A stretch of DNA of 64,000 nucleotides from DUPQ01 sp022706885 (lineage in GTDB: Bacteria > Bacillota > Clostridia > DUPQ01): NCBI GenBank assembly GCA_022706885.1, contig JAKJBR010000002.1:62001-126000 (forward strand). Reading direction: 5' to 3'. The translations under genes and the position numbers were made by a program. Numbering within the stretch: the first letter of the stretch is position 1; each line of letters starts with the position of its first letter. The notes under the pieces are model-generated. The model did no database searches. It was given only the letters and a program-made list of their open reading frames with translations, and was not told where the DNA came from. Below are positions 32,902 through 42,073 of the stretch, in pieces.

Positions 32902-33648
32902 CTATAGTTCCTCAATTCTGTCCAATATTTCAAAATGCCTTCCGGCTATTTTCTCTATATACTTACAGGATAGTTCATACAGAACGGGCAAATCGGTTTT
33001 AGGTATGCTTAAAAAGAATATCTTTGACGAATCGGCCGTGCAGATGTGATTTATTGCCTGATAAACGGCACCTGATATAGACTTTCCGTTTTTGCAACAT
33101 GTCACACCGTCCTGCTCCAAAGAAAAGCCCAAAGTGCAATTGTCATCCAACGGTTTGTTGCATTCTACACAGAAATCGGTAACAGGTGCCGCACCTTCGA
33201 TTGCCGACATGCGAAAGTGCAGTATACAGGTTAAAAGCAAAGGGTCGCTGTTGCTCTTCATCAACAGATAAAGGCTGTTCAGAAGAAGCGACATTATATC
33301 CCCAGAAGGTTGTTCCGCCTGTATGAAACAGGAGCAGACATCCATAAAGTGTGAAGCGTAATACAGTGTTTCAATGTTGTTTGTCAGACCGAAGAAGTCC
33401 TGTATCATTGCCGCTCCGGTGAGTATAGGCATATTGTTCTTACATACACATTCAAACTCGCCGCAATAAAAAAGCCTTGCCACATGTGACAGTGCCGCAC
33501 CTTTTTTCTTTACTCCTTTGGCTATAACCTGCACCTTTCCTTTTTCATAGGTAAGAAGGGTTAATATTTTATCCGCCTCTTTGTATTCGGTTATCTTGCA
33601 AACAATGCCTTTTAGTTTTAAATACTCCATTATTTCAAAGCATATCAC
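32902..33648 (-). CDS. recO: DNA repair protein RecO
   Basis: A 248-residue recombination mediator. The N-terminal OB fold begins LKLKGIVCKITEYKEADKIL, followed by the RVK-like basic loop AKGVKKKG and a Cys-containing C-terminal region (DFCVECNKPL, then TCCKNG) that forms the zinc site of many RecO proteins. The frame starts at a GTG overlapping the upstream stop (GTGA); an ATG at 33630 fits the family N-terminus better, but neither has a strong ribosome site. Usually era and recO lie in the same direction; here recO faces era. Confidence 0.88.
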   Translation of the reverse strand: MICFEIMEYLKLKGIVCKITEYKEADKILTLLTYEKGKVQVIAKGVKKKGAALSHVARLFYCGEFECVCKNNMPILTGAAMIQDFFGLTNNIETLYYASHFMDVCSCFIQAEQPSGDIMSLLLNSLYLLMKSNSDPLLLTCILHFRMSAIEGAAPVTDFCVECNKPLDDNCTLGFSLEQDGVTCCKNGKSISGAVYQAINHICTADSSKIFFLSIPKTDLPVLYELSCKYIEKIAGRHFEILDRIEEL

Positions 33649-34568
33649 CTGTTTTGCTCATTAACAAGTGATTTCTCCTTTATTGCCTTTTCCAAACCTG
33701 CCATATCTTCGGGAAGAGGAGAAGTGATTGTAATATATTCATTTGTGAAAGGATGAATAAACGATACAGAGCAAGAGTGCAAAGCCTGTCTGGATATATA
33801 TCTGTCGTATTCGCACTGATAACCGTATAAGGTATCATGAATTATGGGAAAACCGCTTTCTTTACAATGCACCCGTATCTGGTGGGTTCTTCCGGTTTCT
33901 AAGCGAAAAGATAATATGCTTGCATTATGCCCTTTATACAATACCTCATAATGGGTTACCGATTGCTTTCCTGTCGGACTGAAATGTCGCTCCATCGGTG
34001 TGTCAGGTACCCTTGCAATGGGCATATTTATGGTTGTTTCATCTAAAGACGGAATCCCTATAACCATGCCTATATACCTTTTATCAATATCTGTGATTGA
34101 CATTTTATGATGCACGACGGAATTCTTTGCAAAAAGCACCACCCCTGTAGTATCTCTGTCCAGTCTGCTTACAGGATGAATGCCCATATTCGGATATATA
34201 TGTTTCAATCCGTTTGCAACGGTATCCTCATCAATATCCATAATCGGATGGCACAGTACTCCGTACGGCTTATCCACCGCTATAAGATAATCGTCATCAT
34301 AGAGTATATTGAGATTCATATCTGTGGGAAGTATTACGGATTTAGTGCTTTTATCGGGAACGGTTATTCCCACTGTCTGACCGGAAGAAAGAATGTAGTC
34401 GGTATGCTCGCTTTGTCCGTCAACAAATATGTTGTTAAATGTTTTAGCACGGCGTATACAATTACTTGATATTCCCATTTCTTTTCGCAAAAAAGAAGAA
34501 AGTCTTCTTCCGTGAGAGTAAGGCTGTACTTCCAGCTCTATGTATATGTCATGCTTATTTTTATTCAT
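33645..34568 (-). CDS. RluA/RluD-family pseudouridine synthase
   Basis: This 307-residue enzyme isomerises uridine in RNA. An S4-like N-terminal part (about 20-60, GRRLSSFLRKEMGIS) is followed by the catalytic domain with SRLDRDTTGVVLFAKN (Asp137 of R-L-D) and RTHQIRVHCK. The target position (23S, tRNA or other) cannot be determined; Firmicutes have several paralogues. It precedes recO with a 4-nt overlap in a minus-strand operon. Confidence 0.88.
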   Translation of the reverse strand: MNKNKHDIYIELEVQPYSHGRRLSSFLRKEMGISSNCIRRAKTFNNIFVDGQSEHTDYILSSGQTVGITVPDKSTKSVILPTDMNLNILYDDDYLIAVDKPYGVLCHPIMDIDEDTVANGLKHIYPNMGIHPVSRLDRDTTGVVLFAKNSVVHHKMSITDIDKRYIGMVIGIPSLDETTINMPIARVPDTPMERHFSPTGKQSVTHYEVLYKGHNASILSFRLETGRTHQIRVHCKESGFPIIHDTLYGYQCEYDRYISRQALHSCSVSFIHPFTNEYITITSPLPEDMAGLEKAIKEKSLVNEQNR

Positions 34569-34673
34569 CGGTATAATTGTATTTTAATTAAAGAAGTATA
34601 GCAAGGTGAAGAAACTTACAAAGTTATACATGACAGTACGGGTTGTTTGGTTTTACTGCTGAGAATTTTGCAT

Positions 34674-35336
34674 TTACCGGCATTCTTCAATAATCAGAGA
34701 GTACAATTCGTCCGAGGTATGGACAATCTTTGTAGCATTGGCCGTTTCAAGTTCCTCAACTGTGCCATATCCCCATAATACGCCGATACTGTCGATTCCC
34801 GCATTGTTTGCACCGATTATATCGTCTTTACGGTCGCCAATCATAACAACCGACAAAGTGCGTTCAGGGTCAAGTCTGTCCAAAGCAATATTAATAAGAG
34901 CATGTTTTCCGTTTTTTGTTAAACTGCCGTCCATTTCATCACCGCTGACCAAAGTAAAATATCCGTCAAGATTGAAGTGCTTTAATATCTTCTTTGCATA
35001 AGCGGTAACTTTGCTCGTAGCAACGGCAAGTATACACCCGTTATTCTTTAACTTTTCCAATGTTTCAGGGATTTTAGGGTAGACGGCATTTTCATAGAGA
35101 CCTGTTGCCGTAAAATATTCCCGATATTTTGCTACGGCTTTTTCTGTATCGGTATCGGAAAATCCGTAACTGTTTTTGAAGGATTCCCGCAACGGAGGAC
35201 CGATAAAATTTGTAAGGTTATCAAGCTCTTCATGAATACCGAAATACGAAAGTGCGTATTGAAATGATTTAGTTATTCCAATCTTCGGATCTGTCAATGT
35301 GCCGTCAAGATCGAACAAACATAAGGTATAGCGCAT
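34674..35336 (-). CDS. HAD-superfamily phosphatase (Gph/5'-nucleotidase-like)
   Basis: A 220-residue hydrolase with motif I LFDLDGTLTD (Asp9 nucleophile, Asp11), motif II ATSK, and motif IV VMIGDRKDDIIGA. An alpha-helical cap (about 18-85, TKSFQYALSYFGI) classifies it with phosphoglycolate phosphatase-like subfamily IA enzymes. The actual substrate is unknown. It is 105 bp upstream of the RluA gene on the same strand, with no clear terminator between. Confidence 0.82.
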   Translation of the reverse strand: MRYTLCLFDLDGTLTDPKIGITKSFQYALSYFGIHEELDNLTNFIGPPLRESFKNSYGFSDTDTEKAVAKYREYFTATGLYENAVYPKIPETLEKLKNNGCILAVATSKVTAYAKKILKHFNLDGYFTLVSGDEMDGSLTKNGKHALINIALDRLDPERTLSVVMIGDRKDDIIGANNAGIDSIGVLWGYGTVEELETANATKIVHTSDELYSLIIEECR

Positions 35337-35487
35337 GATATGTAATCTCCAATCCGTTTTACTTAATAACGATACTCTTACCGCCTTTAAAGAGGCTTTT
35401 CTGAATTATAACATATCGGCTATAGATAGGGTAATTGAGATTAAGCCTGAGAATCCGTTTTGGAATATCAAGTAATAATATTTTTCA

Positions 35488-35504
35488 TCTTAAGATTCTT
35501 AAGA
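35488..35504. repeat. Paired TCTTAAGA boxes upstream of abiE
   Basis: Two copies of the self-complementary octamer TCTTAAGA separated by one T, 35 bp upstream of the abiE -35. A candidate AbiEi binding site, because AbiEi antitoxins repress their own promoter through repeats. Confidence 0.35.
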
Positions 35505-35538
35505 CCGCAATTTGCGAACTCAAGTTATATCTATTATA

Positions 35539-35567
35539 TTGACAATCGCACATTATATTGCTAATAT
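35539..35567 (+). promoter_or_regulatory. Promoter of the abiE operon
   Basis: TTGACA (35539-35544), 17-bp spacer, TAATAT (35562-35567), 33 bp before the abiEi start. Confidence 0.6.
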
Positions 35568-35600
35568 TTAATGTGTTGTTGTCATAGTGAGGTGATTAGT

Positions 35601-36194
35601 ATGGACAAAAAGGAGAAGATTGATGAATTGTTGGATACATTGGAAGACGGAATAATTACCGCATCCCAAGTCTCGGAAGCAGGACTGCATCGTAGTGTAT
35701 TGCAGAATCTTGTAGAGAGCGGAGAAATATACCGATACGGACGCGGTATTTATGTGAAAAGCAATGCATGGGAAGATGATTTATATCTTCTGCAATGCAA
35801 ATACGGACGCGGTATTTATTCGCATGATACAGCTTTGTATCTGCTTGGCTATTCGGACCGTACACCTGCAAAATATACTATGACTTTTCCAAAGGGTTAT
35901 AACGCTCCGTCCTTGCATAAAGAGAACATAATAGTAAAGCGTGTTATACCTAAAAACTATCAATCGGGAATAATTGAGATTGAGTCTTTGTCAGGTAATC
36001 CGATTCGAGTATACGATTTGGAACGGACATTGTGCGACATTCTGCGTGGTAGTGGCAGCGATATTCAGATCGTAGGTGAAGCAATGAAAAGATATGCCAC
36101 ATCTAAAGACAGGAATATACATAAACTGATGCAATATGCAGAACAGCTTCGCGTGAAGCCGAAAGTTCTTCGTTATATGGAGGTTTTGTTGTGA
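35601..36194 (+). CDS. abiEi: AbiEi-family antitoxin (type IV toxin-antitoxin)
   Basis: A 197-residue protein. An N-terminal winged helix (about 1-55; DGIITASQVSEAGLHRSVLQ, then RYGRGIYV) is followed by the AbiEi C-terminal domain with YSHDTALYLLG, MTFPKGYN and VYDLERTLCDILR. AbiEi proteins repress the operon and neutralise AbiEii without direct contact. The start at 35601 follows GAGGTGA; the upstream 35571 start is less likely. The toxin gene overlaps by 4 nt (GTGA). Codon use is more AT-rich than that of the flanking chromosome, consistent with transfer. Confidence 0.87.
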   Translation: MDKKEKIDELLDTLEDGIITASQVSEAGLHRSVLQNLVESGEIYRYGRGIYVKSNAWEDDLYLLQCKYGRGIYSHDTALYLLGYSDRTPAKYTMTFPKGYNAPSLHKENIIVKRVIPKNYQSGIIEIESLSGNPIRVYDLERTLCDILRGSGSDIQIVGEAMKRYATSKDRNIHKLMQYAEQLRVKPKVLRYMEVLL

Positions 36195-37036
36195 TTACAA
36201 GAAATCCTATGCAATTGAAAGCCTTTATCAAGAATAAAGCGACAGAAAAACATATATCTGCACAACTTGTAATGCAAAACTATATGATGGAACGTCTGCT
36301 TGAACGAATATCCCTCTCATCATTCAAACAAAATTTTATTCTGAAAGGGGGTTTTTTGATTTCATCCATAGTAGGATTGGATACGCGAGCGACGATGGAC
36401 ATGGATATGACGATTAAGGGAGTTGCTCTGACACATGAAACTATTCGCTCTATCTTCATGAAAATATGTGCTACACAGGTTGACGATGACATTCAGTTTG
36501 AGGTTTCAGGTGTTTCTGATATCCGCATAAGTGAAGATTATCACGGTATACGTGTTGCATTGAAAGCAAATTATCCGCCAATCAGAGTACCACTTACAGT
36601 GGATATTACTACAGGCGATGTCATAACCCCCTGTGCTATAGAGTACACATATCGGTTATTGTTTGATAAGAGAACGATTAATATACTTTCCTATAATATT
36701 GAAACGATACTAGCGGAAAAGTTAGAAACAGTGTTAACTAGAAATATTGCAAATACTCGTCTAAGAGACTACTACGATATTTATATTCTGTATAATCTGC
36801 ACAGCTTAAAATATGACAAAGCAACGCTACTCAATGCTCTTGTGCGAACTACGAAGAGACGTGGCAGTAGTATGATTTTGACAGAGTACCAACATATAAT
36901 AAAAGAAATCTGCAAAAGTGATGCACTCAGGAATTTTTGGGATAAGTACAGAAATGAATATGATTATGCTAAGGATATATCTTTTGATGATGTCTGTAAT
37001 ACTTTGCGAATTATTATAGACGCGATTTTGACATGA
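36191..37036 (+). CDS. abiEii: AbiEii-family nucleotidyltransferase toxin
   Basis: A 281-residue toxin of the AbiEii/AbiGii family. It has FILKGGFLIS (KGG, 52-54), the nucleotidyltransferase pattern RATMDMDM (Arg67, Asp70, Asp72) and RLRDYYDIYIL near 199-209. Related toxins add nucleotides to tRNA acceptor ends or bind GTP, stopping growth on phage infection (abortive infection). The GTG start overlaps the antitoxin gene. Both genes form an intact-looking pair placed directly in front of an acyltransferase gene. Confidence 0.87.
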   Translation: MITRNPMQLKAFIKNKATEKHISAQLVMQNYMMERLLERISLSSFKQNFILKGGFLISSIVGLDTRATMDMDMTIKGVALTHETIRSIFMKICATQVDDDIQFEVSGVSDIRISEDYHGIRVALKANYPPIRVPLTVDITTGDVITPCAIEYTYRLLFDKRTINILSYNIETILAEKLETVLTRNIANTRLRDYYDIYILYNLHSLKYDKATLLNALVRTTKRRGSSMILTEYQHIIKEICKSDALRNFWDKYRNEYDYAKDISFDDVCNTLRIIIDAILT

Positions 37037-37077
37037 ACATATGGAAGTATTATCTAAATATCTCTAATCGCGACATG

Positions 37078-37106
37078 TTGATAACATGCCGGGTAAATGA
37101 TAGAAT
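37078..37106 (+). promoter_or_regulatory. Promoter of the acyltransferase gene
   Basis: TTGATA (37078-37083), 17-bp spacer, TAGAAT (37101-37106), followed by GAGGGAG and a TTG start at 37135. It shows that the downstream gene keeps its own promoter behind the abiE module. Confidence 0.6.
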
Positions 37107-37134
37107 ACACTTTGCAAAAGATGAGGGAGTAAGA

Positions 37135-38343
37135 TTGAAAAAAACAGACACCTATTACATACATGAACCGGGAAGAGTATTTAAAGCGATAGTCAGAGGT
37201 ATTGTTCGCGCGGGATTCCGGGTGGTATTGAATCTTCGTTCAGAGAAATCCGATGATATTGATAAACTTTACGGAGCTACCATACTTATTGGTAACCATT
37301 TATCCGCAATAGACCCTTTTGTAATGGGTGCGTATGTAACAAAAAGATGGGTGCATTATCTTACTTCGCAATCATATTTCGAATATCCCGCATTGAAAAA
37401 GATACTTACATATCTGGGAGCCATACCCAAGCGTCAGGGTATGAGCGATATAAGGGCTATGAAAGTAGCTTTGAATGTGCTTAAAGACAACAAGGTGATA
37501 GGATTGTTTCCCGAAGGAGCAAGGACAATTGACGGCTCCATGCTTCCGTTTAATAACAGTGCCGCTAAACTGATTAAGAAAACCGGTTCCAATGTGGTGG
37601 TTTCATATCTTTGCGGAGCTTCTATTTCGTTGCCGAGATGGTACAGGGGATGTTCGGGAGGTTTCAGAAGAGGCGGAATAGAACATAAGGCATATGTGCT
37701 GCTGACAAAAGAACAGGTGAGCACCATGTCGGTAGAACAGATTGATTTAAGAATAAGAGAAGCTCTTTATTACAATGAATATGATTGGCAGCGGGAAAAA
37801 AAGGTGGAATTTAAAAGCCGTTCCATGGCCGAAGGAATGCATGCCATATTACACAAATGTCCTAAATGTCTTACCGATTATTCCATGAAGAGTAAAGGTA
37901 TGTTTTTGTACTGCGATGAATGCGATAACACCGCGGTGGTTGATAAATACGGACTGTTGAATGCACAAACGGAAGATGATGTATCATTTGGTGATATGCC
38001 CGAATGGAGAGCATGGCAAAACACGCACCTGGAAAAGGAAGTAGCTTCCGATGATTTTGTAATGGAATTTCCCGGTTCGCTTACCGTAAAGGACAGTTAC
38101 GGAAAGGTACTTAAAGAGTATACGGACAGTTATCTGAAAATCACTAAGGTTGAAGTTATCTACACATATCCCGAAGGAAAAACCGTGTTGCCGTTCCACA
38201 GCATTACCGATGCCGTGTGCGACTACAGTTTACGGTTTGAGATAAATCAGGAACAGTTTTCCTATCAGTTTACTCCCTTATCAGGGCAGGCTGTTATTAA
38301 AATAACCGACGCTATAAAATGCATCAAAGGGATATTACGATGA
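37135..38343 (+). CDS. PlsC-type acyltransferase with C-terminal zinc ribbon
   Basis: A lysophosphatidic-acid acyltransferase-family enzyme acting at the membrane in phospholipid synthesis. It has IGNHLSAIDPF (the NHx4D catalytic motif) and GLFPEGART, then a zinc-ribbon pair (CPKC and CDEC, about residue 240 on) and a C-terminal region of PH-like strands. I place the start at TTG 37135, six nt after GAGGGAG and downstream of a promoter; an upstream ATG at 37033 overlapping abiEii is open in frame, but its 34 extra residues look non-native. It overlaps the next gene by 4 nt. Confidence 0.78.
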   Translation: MKKTDTYYIHEPGRVFKAIVRGIVRAGFRVVLNLRSEKSDDIDKLYGATILIGNHLSAIDPFVMGAYVTKRWVHYLTSQSYFEYPALKKILTYLGAIPKRQGMSDIRAMKVALNVLKDNKVIGLFPEGARTIDGSMLPFNNSAAKLIKKTGSNVVVSYLCGASISLPRWYRGCSGGFRRGGIEHKAYVLLTKEQVSTMSVEQIDLRIREALYYNEYDWQREKKVEFKSRSMAEGMHAILHKCPKCLTDYSMKSKGMFLYCDECDNTAVVDKYGLLNAQTEDDVSFGDMPEWRAWQNTHLEKEVASDDFVMEFPGSLTVKDSYGKVLKEYTDSYLKITKVEVIYTYPEGKTVLPFHSITDAVCDYSLRFEINQEQFSYQFTPLSGQAVIKITDAIKCIKGILR

Positions 38344-39602
38344 TTGAAAATTTCGACATAGATAACAGACTTATCAAGCTGGCCGATATCGTACAGCAAC
38401 AATGCGATGCACAGTTTAAGAGACTGGAGGATACCGCCGAAACAAATCAGGTTAAGGTAACGGCTGCTTTTCAGAGAAACAGGGTAAGTGATGCATATTT
38501 TGCCGAAACAACAGGTTACGGCTATTCCGACAGAGGCAGGGAACTTCTGGATGAAGTATATGCCGATATATTCCGTACCGAAGATGCCCTTGTACGGGAA
38601 AGCATTGCTTCGGGTACCGCCGCCATATCGCTTGCAATGGCGTCCAATGTTCGTCCGGGCGATGAAATAATTTTTGCCAACGGGTTGCCGTATGATACTT
38701 TAAGAAGTACAGTGGGTATAACCGAAGCCAGAGGAAGTCTTGCGGAATACGGTGTTACCCATAAGATAATTGATACGAAGGATAATAAAATTGATTATTC
38801 CGCCGTGGCTGCAAGCTTGAGCAAAAAGACAAAAATGGTATTTGTTCAACGATCCAGAGGTTACAGCATCAAACCTCCCGTAAATAAAGAGCAGTTTGAA
38901 ACACTCAGCACAGTGGTTAAAGGATACAATAAAAATATTATTATGTTTGTTGATAACTGCTACGGAGAGTTTGTTAAGGAGCAGGAGCCTACCCAATGGG
39001 GAATGGACATGGCGGCAGGGTCGCTCATAAAAAATCCCGGAGGGGGATTGTGCAAAAGCGGGGGATATATAGTCGGTACAAAAGAGTGTATAGATAACGC
39101 ATCTGCAAGGCTGTATGCTCCCGGTCTGTTAAAGGAAGTAGGAGCGACAAGCAATAAAAGGCTTATGTTTCAAGGTCTGTATATGGCTCCTTATACCGTT
39201 AAAGAGAGTCTGAAAGGTGCCGTCTTCACGGCATTGCTATTTGAAAAACTGGGATTTAAGAGTTATCCGAAATATGATGAATTGAGGGAAGATATAATAC
39301 AGCTGGTACTGTTTGACAAAAGCGAACAGCTTTTACAGTTTTGCCGGGGAGTACAGGCCGGTTCACCGATAGATTCGCATGTAACCCCCTGCCCGTGGGA
39401 AATGCCGGGATATGACGACAAGGTTGTAATGGCGGCGGGAACATTCGTGCAGGGCGCTTCCATAGAGTTTTCCGCCGATGCACCTATGAGAGATCCCTAT
39501 GTAGCATATATGCAGGGAGGTCTTACCTATACCCAGGTGAAACTGGGTGTACTTAAGGCATGTGATATTATGATTAAAAAGGGTATGATTGATATCCGAT
39601 GA
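38340..39602 (+). CDS. Methionine gamma-lyase-family PLP protein (YnbB-like)
   Basis: A 420-residue PLP enzyme of the family annotated as methionine gamma-lyase or aluminium-resistance protein. The typical start RLIKLADIVQQQCDAQFKRL, SGTAAISLAMASN, VFVDNCYGEFVKE-like strand and NPGGGLCKSGGYIVG (PLP-lysine region) are present. The biochemical role is uncertain. The start at 38340 overlaps the acyltransferase stop (ATGA), and its end overlaps the HlyD-like gene, so the three are translationally coupled. Confidence 0.82.
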   Translation: MIENFDIDNRLIKLADIVQQQCDAQFKRLEDTAETNQVKVTAAFQRNRVSDAYFAETTGYGYSDRGRELLDEVYADIFRTEDALVRESIASGTAAISLAMASNVRPGDEIIFANGLPYDTLRSTVGITEARGSLAEYGVTHKIIDTKDNKIDYSAVAASLSKKTKMVFVQRSRGYSIKPPVNKEQFETLSTVVKGYNKNIIMFVDNCYGEFVKEQEPTQWGMDMAAGSLIKNPGGGLCKSGGYIVGTKECIDNASARLYAPGLLKEVGATSNKRLMFQGLYMAPYTVKESLKGAVFTALLFEKLGFKSYPKYDELREDIIQLVLFDKSEQLLQFCRGVQAGSPIDSHVTPCPWEMPGYDDKVVMAAGTFVQGASIEFSADAPMRDPYVAYMQGGLTYTQVKLGVLKACDIMIKKGMIDIR

Positions 39603-40858
39603 AGAAAGAACGGGAAAAAAGGCAATCAGGCAAGAACACGGGTGCGGTTATTAAGATATTGATAATCATAGCTTTTGTGCTGTTTGCAATATTGATAAGC
39701 CGTATGGCAATCCGCTATTACTCATCCATCGTTAAAAAAGATCTGGCTTACGAAGGAAGACTTACGGATCAGATAAATATCTCCGGACTGGTCTTATATG
39801 ACTTCGATTCATATGATACTGTCTCCGATCATTCTTTAATAAGAATAGCCGAAGAAGGCAGCAGAGCGGGTGTTAACCATAAAATAGGGGTGCTGGCTGA
39901 TGTGAAAAATCCTTTATACGAAGAGTTATGCGATATCAATGCCCGTATTACGGATATTCAACAACTGTATCAGATTAATACCGGTGTTCTTTCAAAGGAT
40001 ATTGAACTTATAGATATACAGATTAAAGACAATTTTCTGTCGCTGTCGGCTCTTCTGAATGAAAACGCAATGGCTGATGCAGTGGAGAGGAAGAATAATA
40101 TTGACTCTTTGTATGAATACAAAACCGACCTTATGAGCGGAAACAATACAAGACAGTTGCAGATAAATGCCCTTAAAAGCAGGCAGAAAGAATTACGACA
40201 GGCCATGGCAAGCGATGCTATCGACATAGTTTGTGTCAATTCCGGATATGTGACTTACAATATGTACAACGGACAGCACAATCATACATATGATGCCATG
40301 TACGGAATGTATCCCGAAGATATAAAAGGCAGTATAGCATGTGAGCGGGATTATACAGGTAACACCGTGATAAAAGTTGCCACTTCAAGAAAATTCCACA
40401 TAGCGACAATACTTTCCTCTTCCGATGCCGCAAGGATAAAGGACAAAAAAGGATTGAAAATACGCATAAATACCGCCGGGCTGGATTTTGAAGTGCAAGT
40501 GACGAAAGTGATAACGGGAAACAGTTCCGATGGGGAGACTGTAGTATTTTTCGAAACCGACAATATGCTTTCTTCTCTCGTTTCATTGGGCAGATTCGAC
40601 GGTTTGCTGGTTATTAAAGAGTATTCCGGTCTTAAAGTGCCGGTAAGTGCAATAAAGAATTATAAATACTCTTCTTTCCAACAGACAGAGATTGCACTGG
40701 TAAAAGGCATATCGGTGAAATTTGTAAAGATTGATGTTTTATACTCGGACGGTATATATGCCATAGTACAGGATGCCGATGATGATTACAGTTTTAAGGC
40801 ATATGACTATTATATTCTTCAACCGGACAAAGTGTCGGACGGTGATATAATTAATTAA
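39599..40858 (+). CDS. HlyD-like membrane-anchored protein of the sepF cluster
   Basis: A 419-residue protein with a basic N-terminus, one transmembrane helix (about 18-37), an external part with two coiled-coil stretches (about 110-205), and beta-rich barrel segments (VCVNSGYVTYNMYN; VPVSAIKNYK) like those of HlyD/membrane-fusion adaptors. In Clostridia such a gene often precedes ylmE-sepF-ylmG, so a role at the division site or envelope is inferred. No matching transporter is nearby. Confidence 0.75.
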   Translation: MKKEREKRQSGKNTGAVIKILIIIAFVLFAILISRMAIRYYSSIVKKDLAYEGRLTDQINISGLVLYDFDSYDTVSDHSLIRIAEEGSRAGVNHKIGVLADVKNPLYEELCDINARITDIQQLYQINTGVLSKDIELIDIQIKDNFLSLSALLNENAMADAVERKNNIDSLYEYKTDLMSGNNTRQLQINALKSRQKELRQAMASDAIDIVCVNSGYVTYNMYNGQHNHTYDAMYGMYPEDIKGSIACERDYTGNTVIKVATSRKFHIATILSSSDAARIKDKKGLKIRINTAGLDFEVQVTKVITGNSSDGETVVFFETDNMLSSLVSLGRFDGLLVIKEYSGLKVPVSAIKNYKYSSFQQTEIALVKGISVKFVKIDVLYSDGIYAIVQDADDDYSFKAYDYYILQPDKVSDGDIIN

Positions 40859-40869
40859 TAAAGGCGGAT

Positions 40870-41544
40870 ATGATGGAATCAACTAACTATGTTGCAGAAA
40901 ACATATACAGAATAAAGAAACAGCTGAACAATGACGACATTCTGATAGTGGCGGTGTCCAAGACCGTTTCCTCTGAGACTGCGGCTCTGGCGCTGGAAGT
41001 TGAGGGTGTGGAACTGGGAGAAAACAGAGTGCAGGAGTTTTTGAAAAAGTATGAATATTTTCAGGGTAAAGCAAAAATACACCTCATAGGTCACCTTCAG
41101 AGAAACAAAGTAAAATATGTTGTGGGGAAAACTCCTCTGATACATTCTGTGGACAGTAAAGAACTGCTTGATGAGATTCAGAAGCGGTCGGCAATGAGCA
41201 ATGTTGTTACAAATGTACTGATACAGGTTAAGATTTTTGACGAGGAAACCAAGTTCGGTGTGGATGAGTCGGCAGTTATGGATTTAATAAATCACAATGA
41301 AAATAACCCCAATGTTTTGATAAAAGGTCTTATGACAATGGCTCCTTTGACCGATGATGAGCAGCTAATATCTCAAATATTCGGAAAATTACATGATATT
41401 TATGTTGACATAAGTAAAAATACCTTTTACAATACACATATGGTATATCTTTCAATGGGGATGACCAATGATTTTATGTTGGCCGCTAAGGAGGGCGCCA
41501 ATATATTACGCATCGGTTCAGCAATTTTTAAGGATATTCCATAA
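40870..41544 (+). CDS. ylmE: YggS/YlmE-family PLP homeostasis protein
   Basis: A 224-residue PLP-binding alanine-racemase-fold protein. AVSKTVSSE carries the PLP lysine, followed by GENRVQEFLKK, HLIGHLQRNKVKY and LSMGMTNDFMLAAKEGANILRIGSAIF, all diagnostic. These proteins buffer pyridoxal phosphate and are not true racemases. Tandem ATGs at 40870 and 40873 follow AAGGCGG. The position before sepF is conserved in Firmicutes. Confidence 0.9.
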   Translation: MMESTNYVAENIYRIKKQLNNDDILIVAVSKTVSSETAALALEVEGVELGENRVQEFLKKYEYFQGKAKIHLIGHLQRNKVKYVVGKTPLIHSVDSKELLDEIQKRSAMSNVVTNVLIQVKIFDEETKFGVDESAVMDLINHNENNPNVLIKGLMTMAPLTDDEQLISQIFGKLHDIYVDISKNTFYNTHMVYLSMGMTNDFMLAAKEGANILRIGSAIFKDIP

Positions 41545-41587
41545 AATACTAAAGACTATTTGATTGTACACAAAAGAGGAGGAAAAC

Positions 41588-42064
41588 ATGAGTGTTTTTG
41601 ACAAGTTTCTAACCGAATTCTTAGGTTTCGAACAGGCAGCAGAAGAAAAACAAACTATAGCACCGGTAACAAGAGATGGTAAAACCAGATCTACTGTTCA
41701 GATTAATCCTATTGTGGAGAGAATTGACGCATTGGATCAGATTGCCACGAAAAAAGTAGTGCCCATGGAACGTTGCACAGGTACTTTGAATGTAATGTAC
41801 CCGGGCAGCTTCGAAGAGACAAAGAGAGTCTGCGATTCGCTTAAAGCAAACAGAGCGGTAATAGTCAATCTTGAACAGGTTGAAAAGGATCTGGCACAGA
41901 GAATAGTGGACTTTTTGAGCGGCACGGTATATACCCTTAACGGCGCTATAAGAAAACTTTCAGACAAGATATTAGTCGTAGCTCCTAGCGGCTATCATAT
42001 CGATGATGAAAAGCAGGAACCGGCTAAAGTAACCGACACCAAATCCCGGTTATATGCCAACTAA
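41588..42064 (+). CDS. sepF: Cell division protein SepF
   Basis: A 158-residue FtsZ-bundling protein that anchors the Z ring. The N-terminal amphipathic helix (SVFDKFLTEFLGF) is for membrane binding; the C-terminal SepF domain (about 70-145) has VCDSLKANRAVIVNLEQVEK and FLSGTVYTLNGAIRKLSDKI. I chose the ATG at 41588, preceded by AGAGGAGG, over an upstream TTG at 41564. The linker is Gln/Glu/Thr-rich. Confidence 0.92.
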   Translation: MSVFDKFLTEFLGFEQAAEEKQTIAPVTRDGKTRSTVQINPIVERIDALDQIATKKVVPMERCTGTLNVMYPGSFEETKRVCDSLKANRAVIVNLEQVEKDLAQRIVDFLSGTVYTLNGAIRKLSDKILVVAPSGYHIDDEKQEPAKVTDTKSRLYAN

Positions 42065-42073
42065 AGAGGTAAG

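Noticed and set aside
34107..34469. 120-residue plus-strand frame inside the RluA-family gene
   Set aside because: Shadow of a conserved pseudouridine synthase on the minus strand.
37033..37134. N-terminal extension of the acyltransferase overlapping abiEii
   Set aside because: A promoter, ribosome site and TTG start downstream explain the gene better; the extension does not resemble PlsC N-termini.
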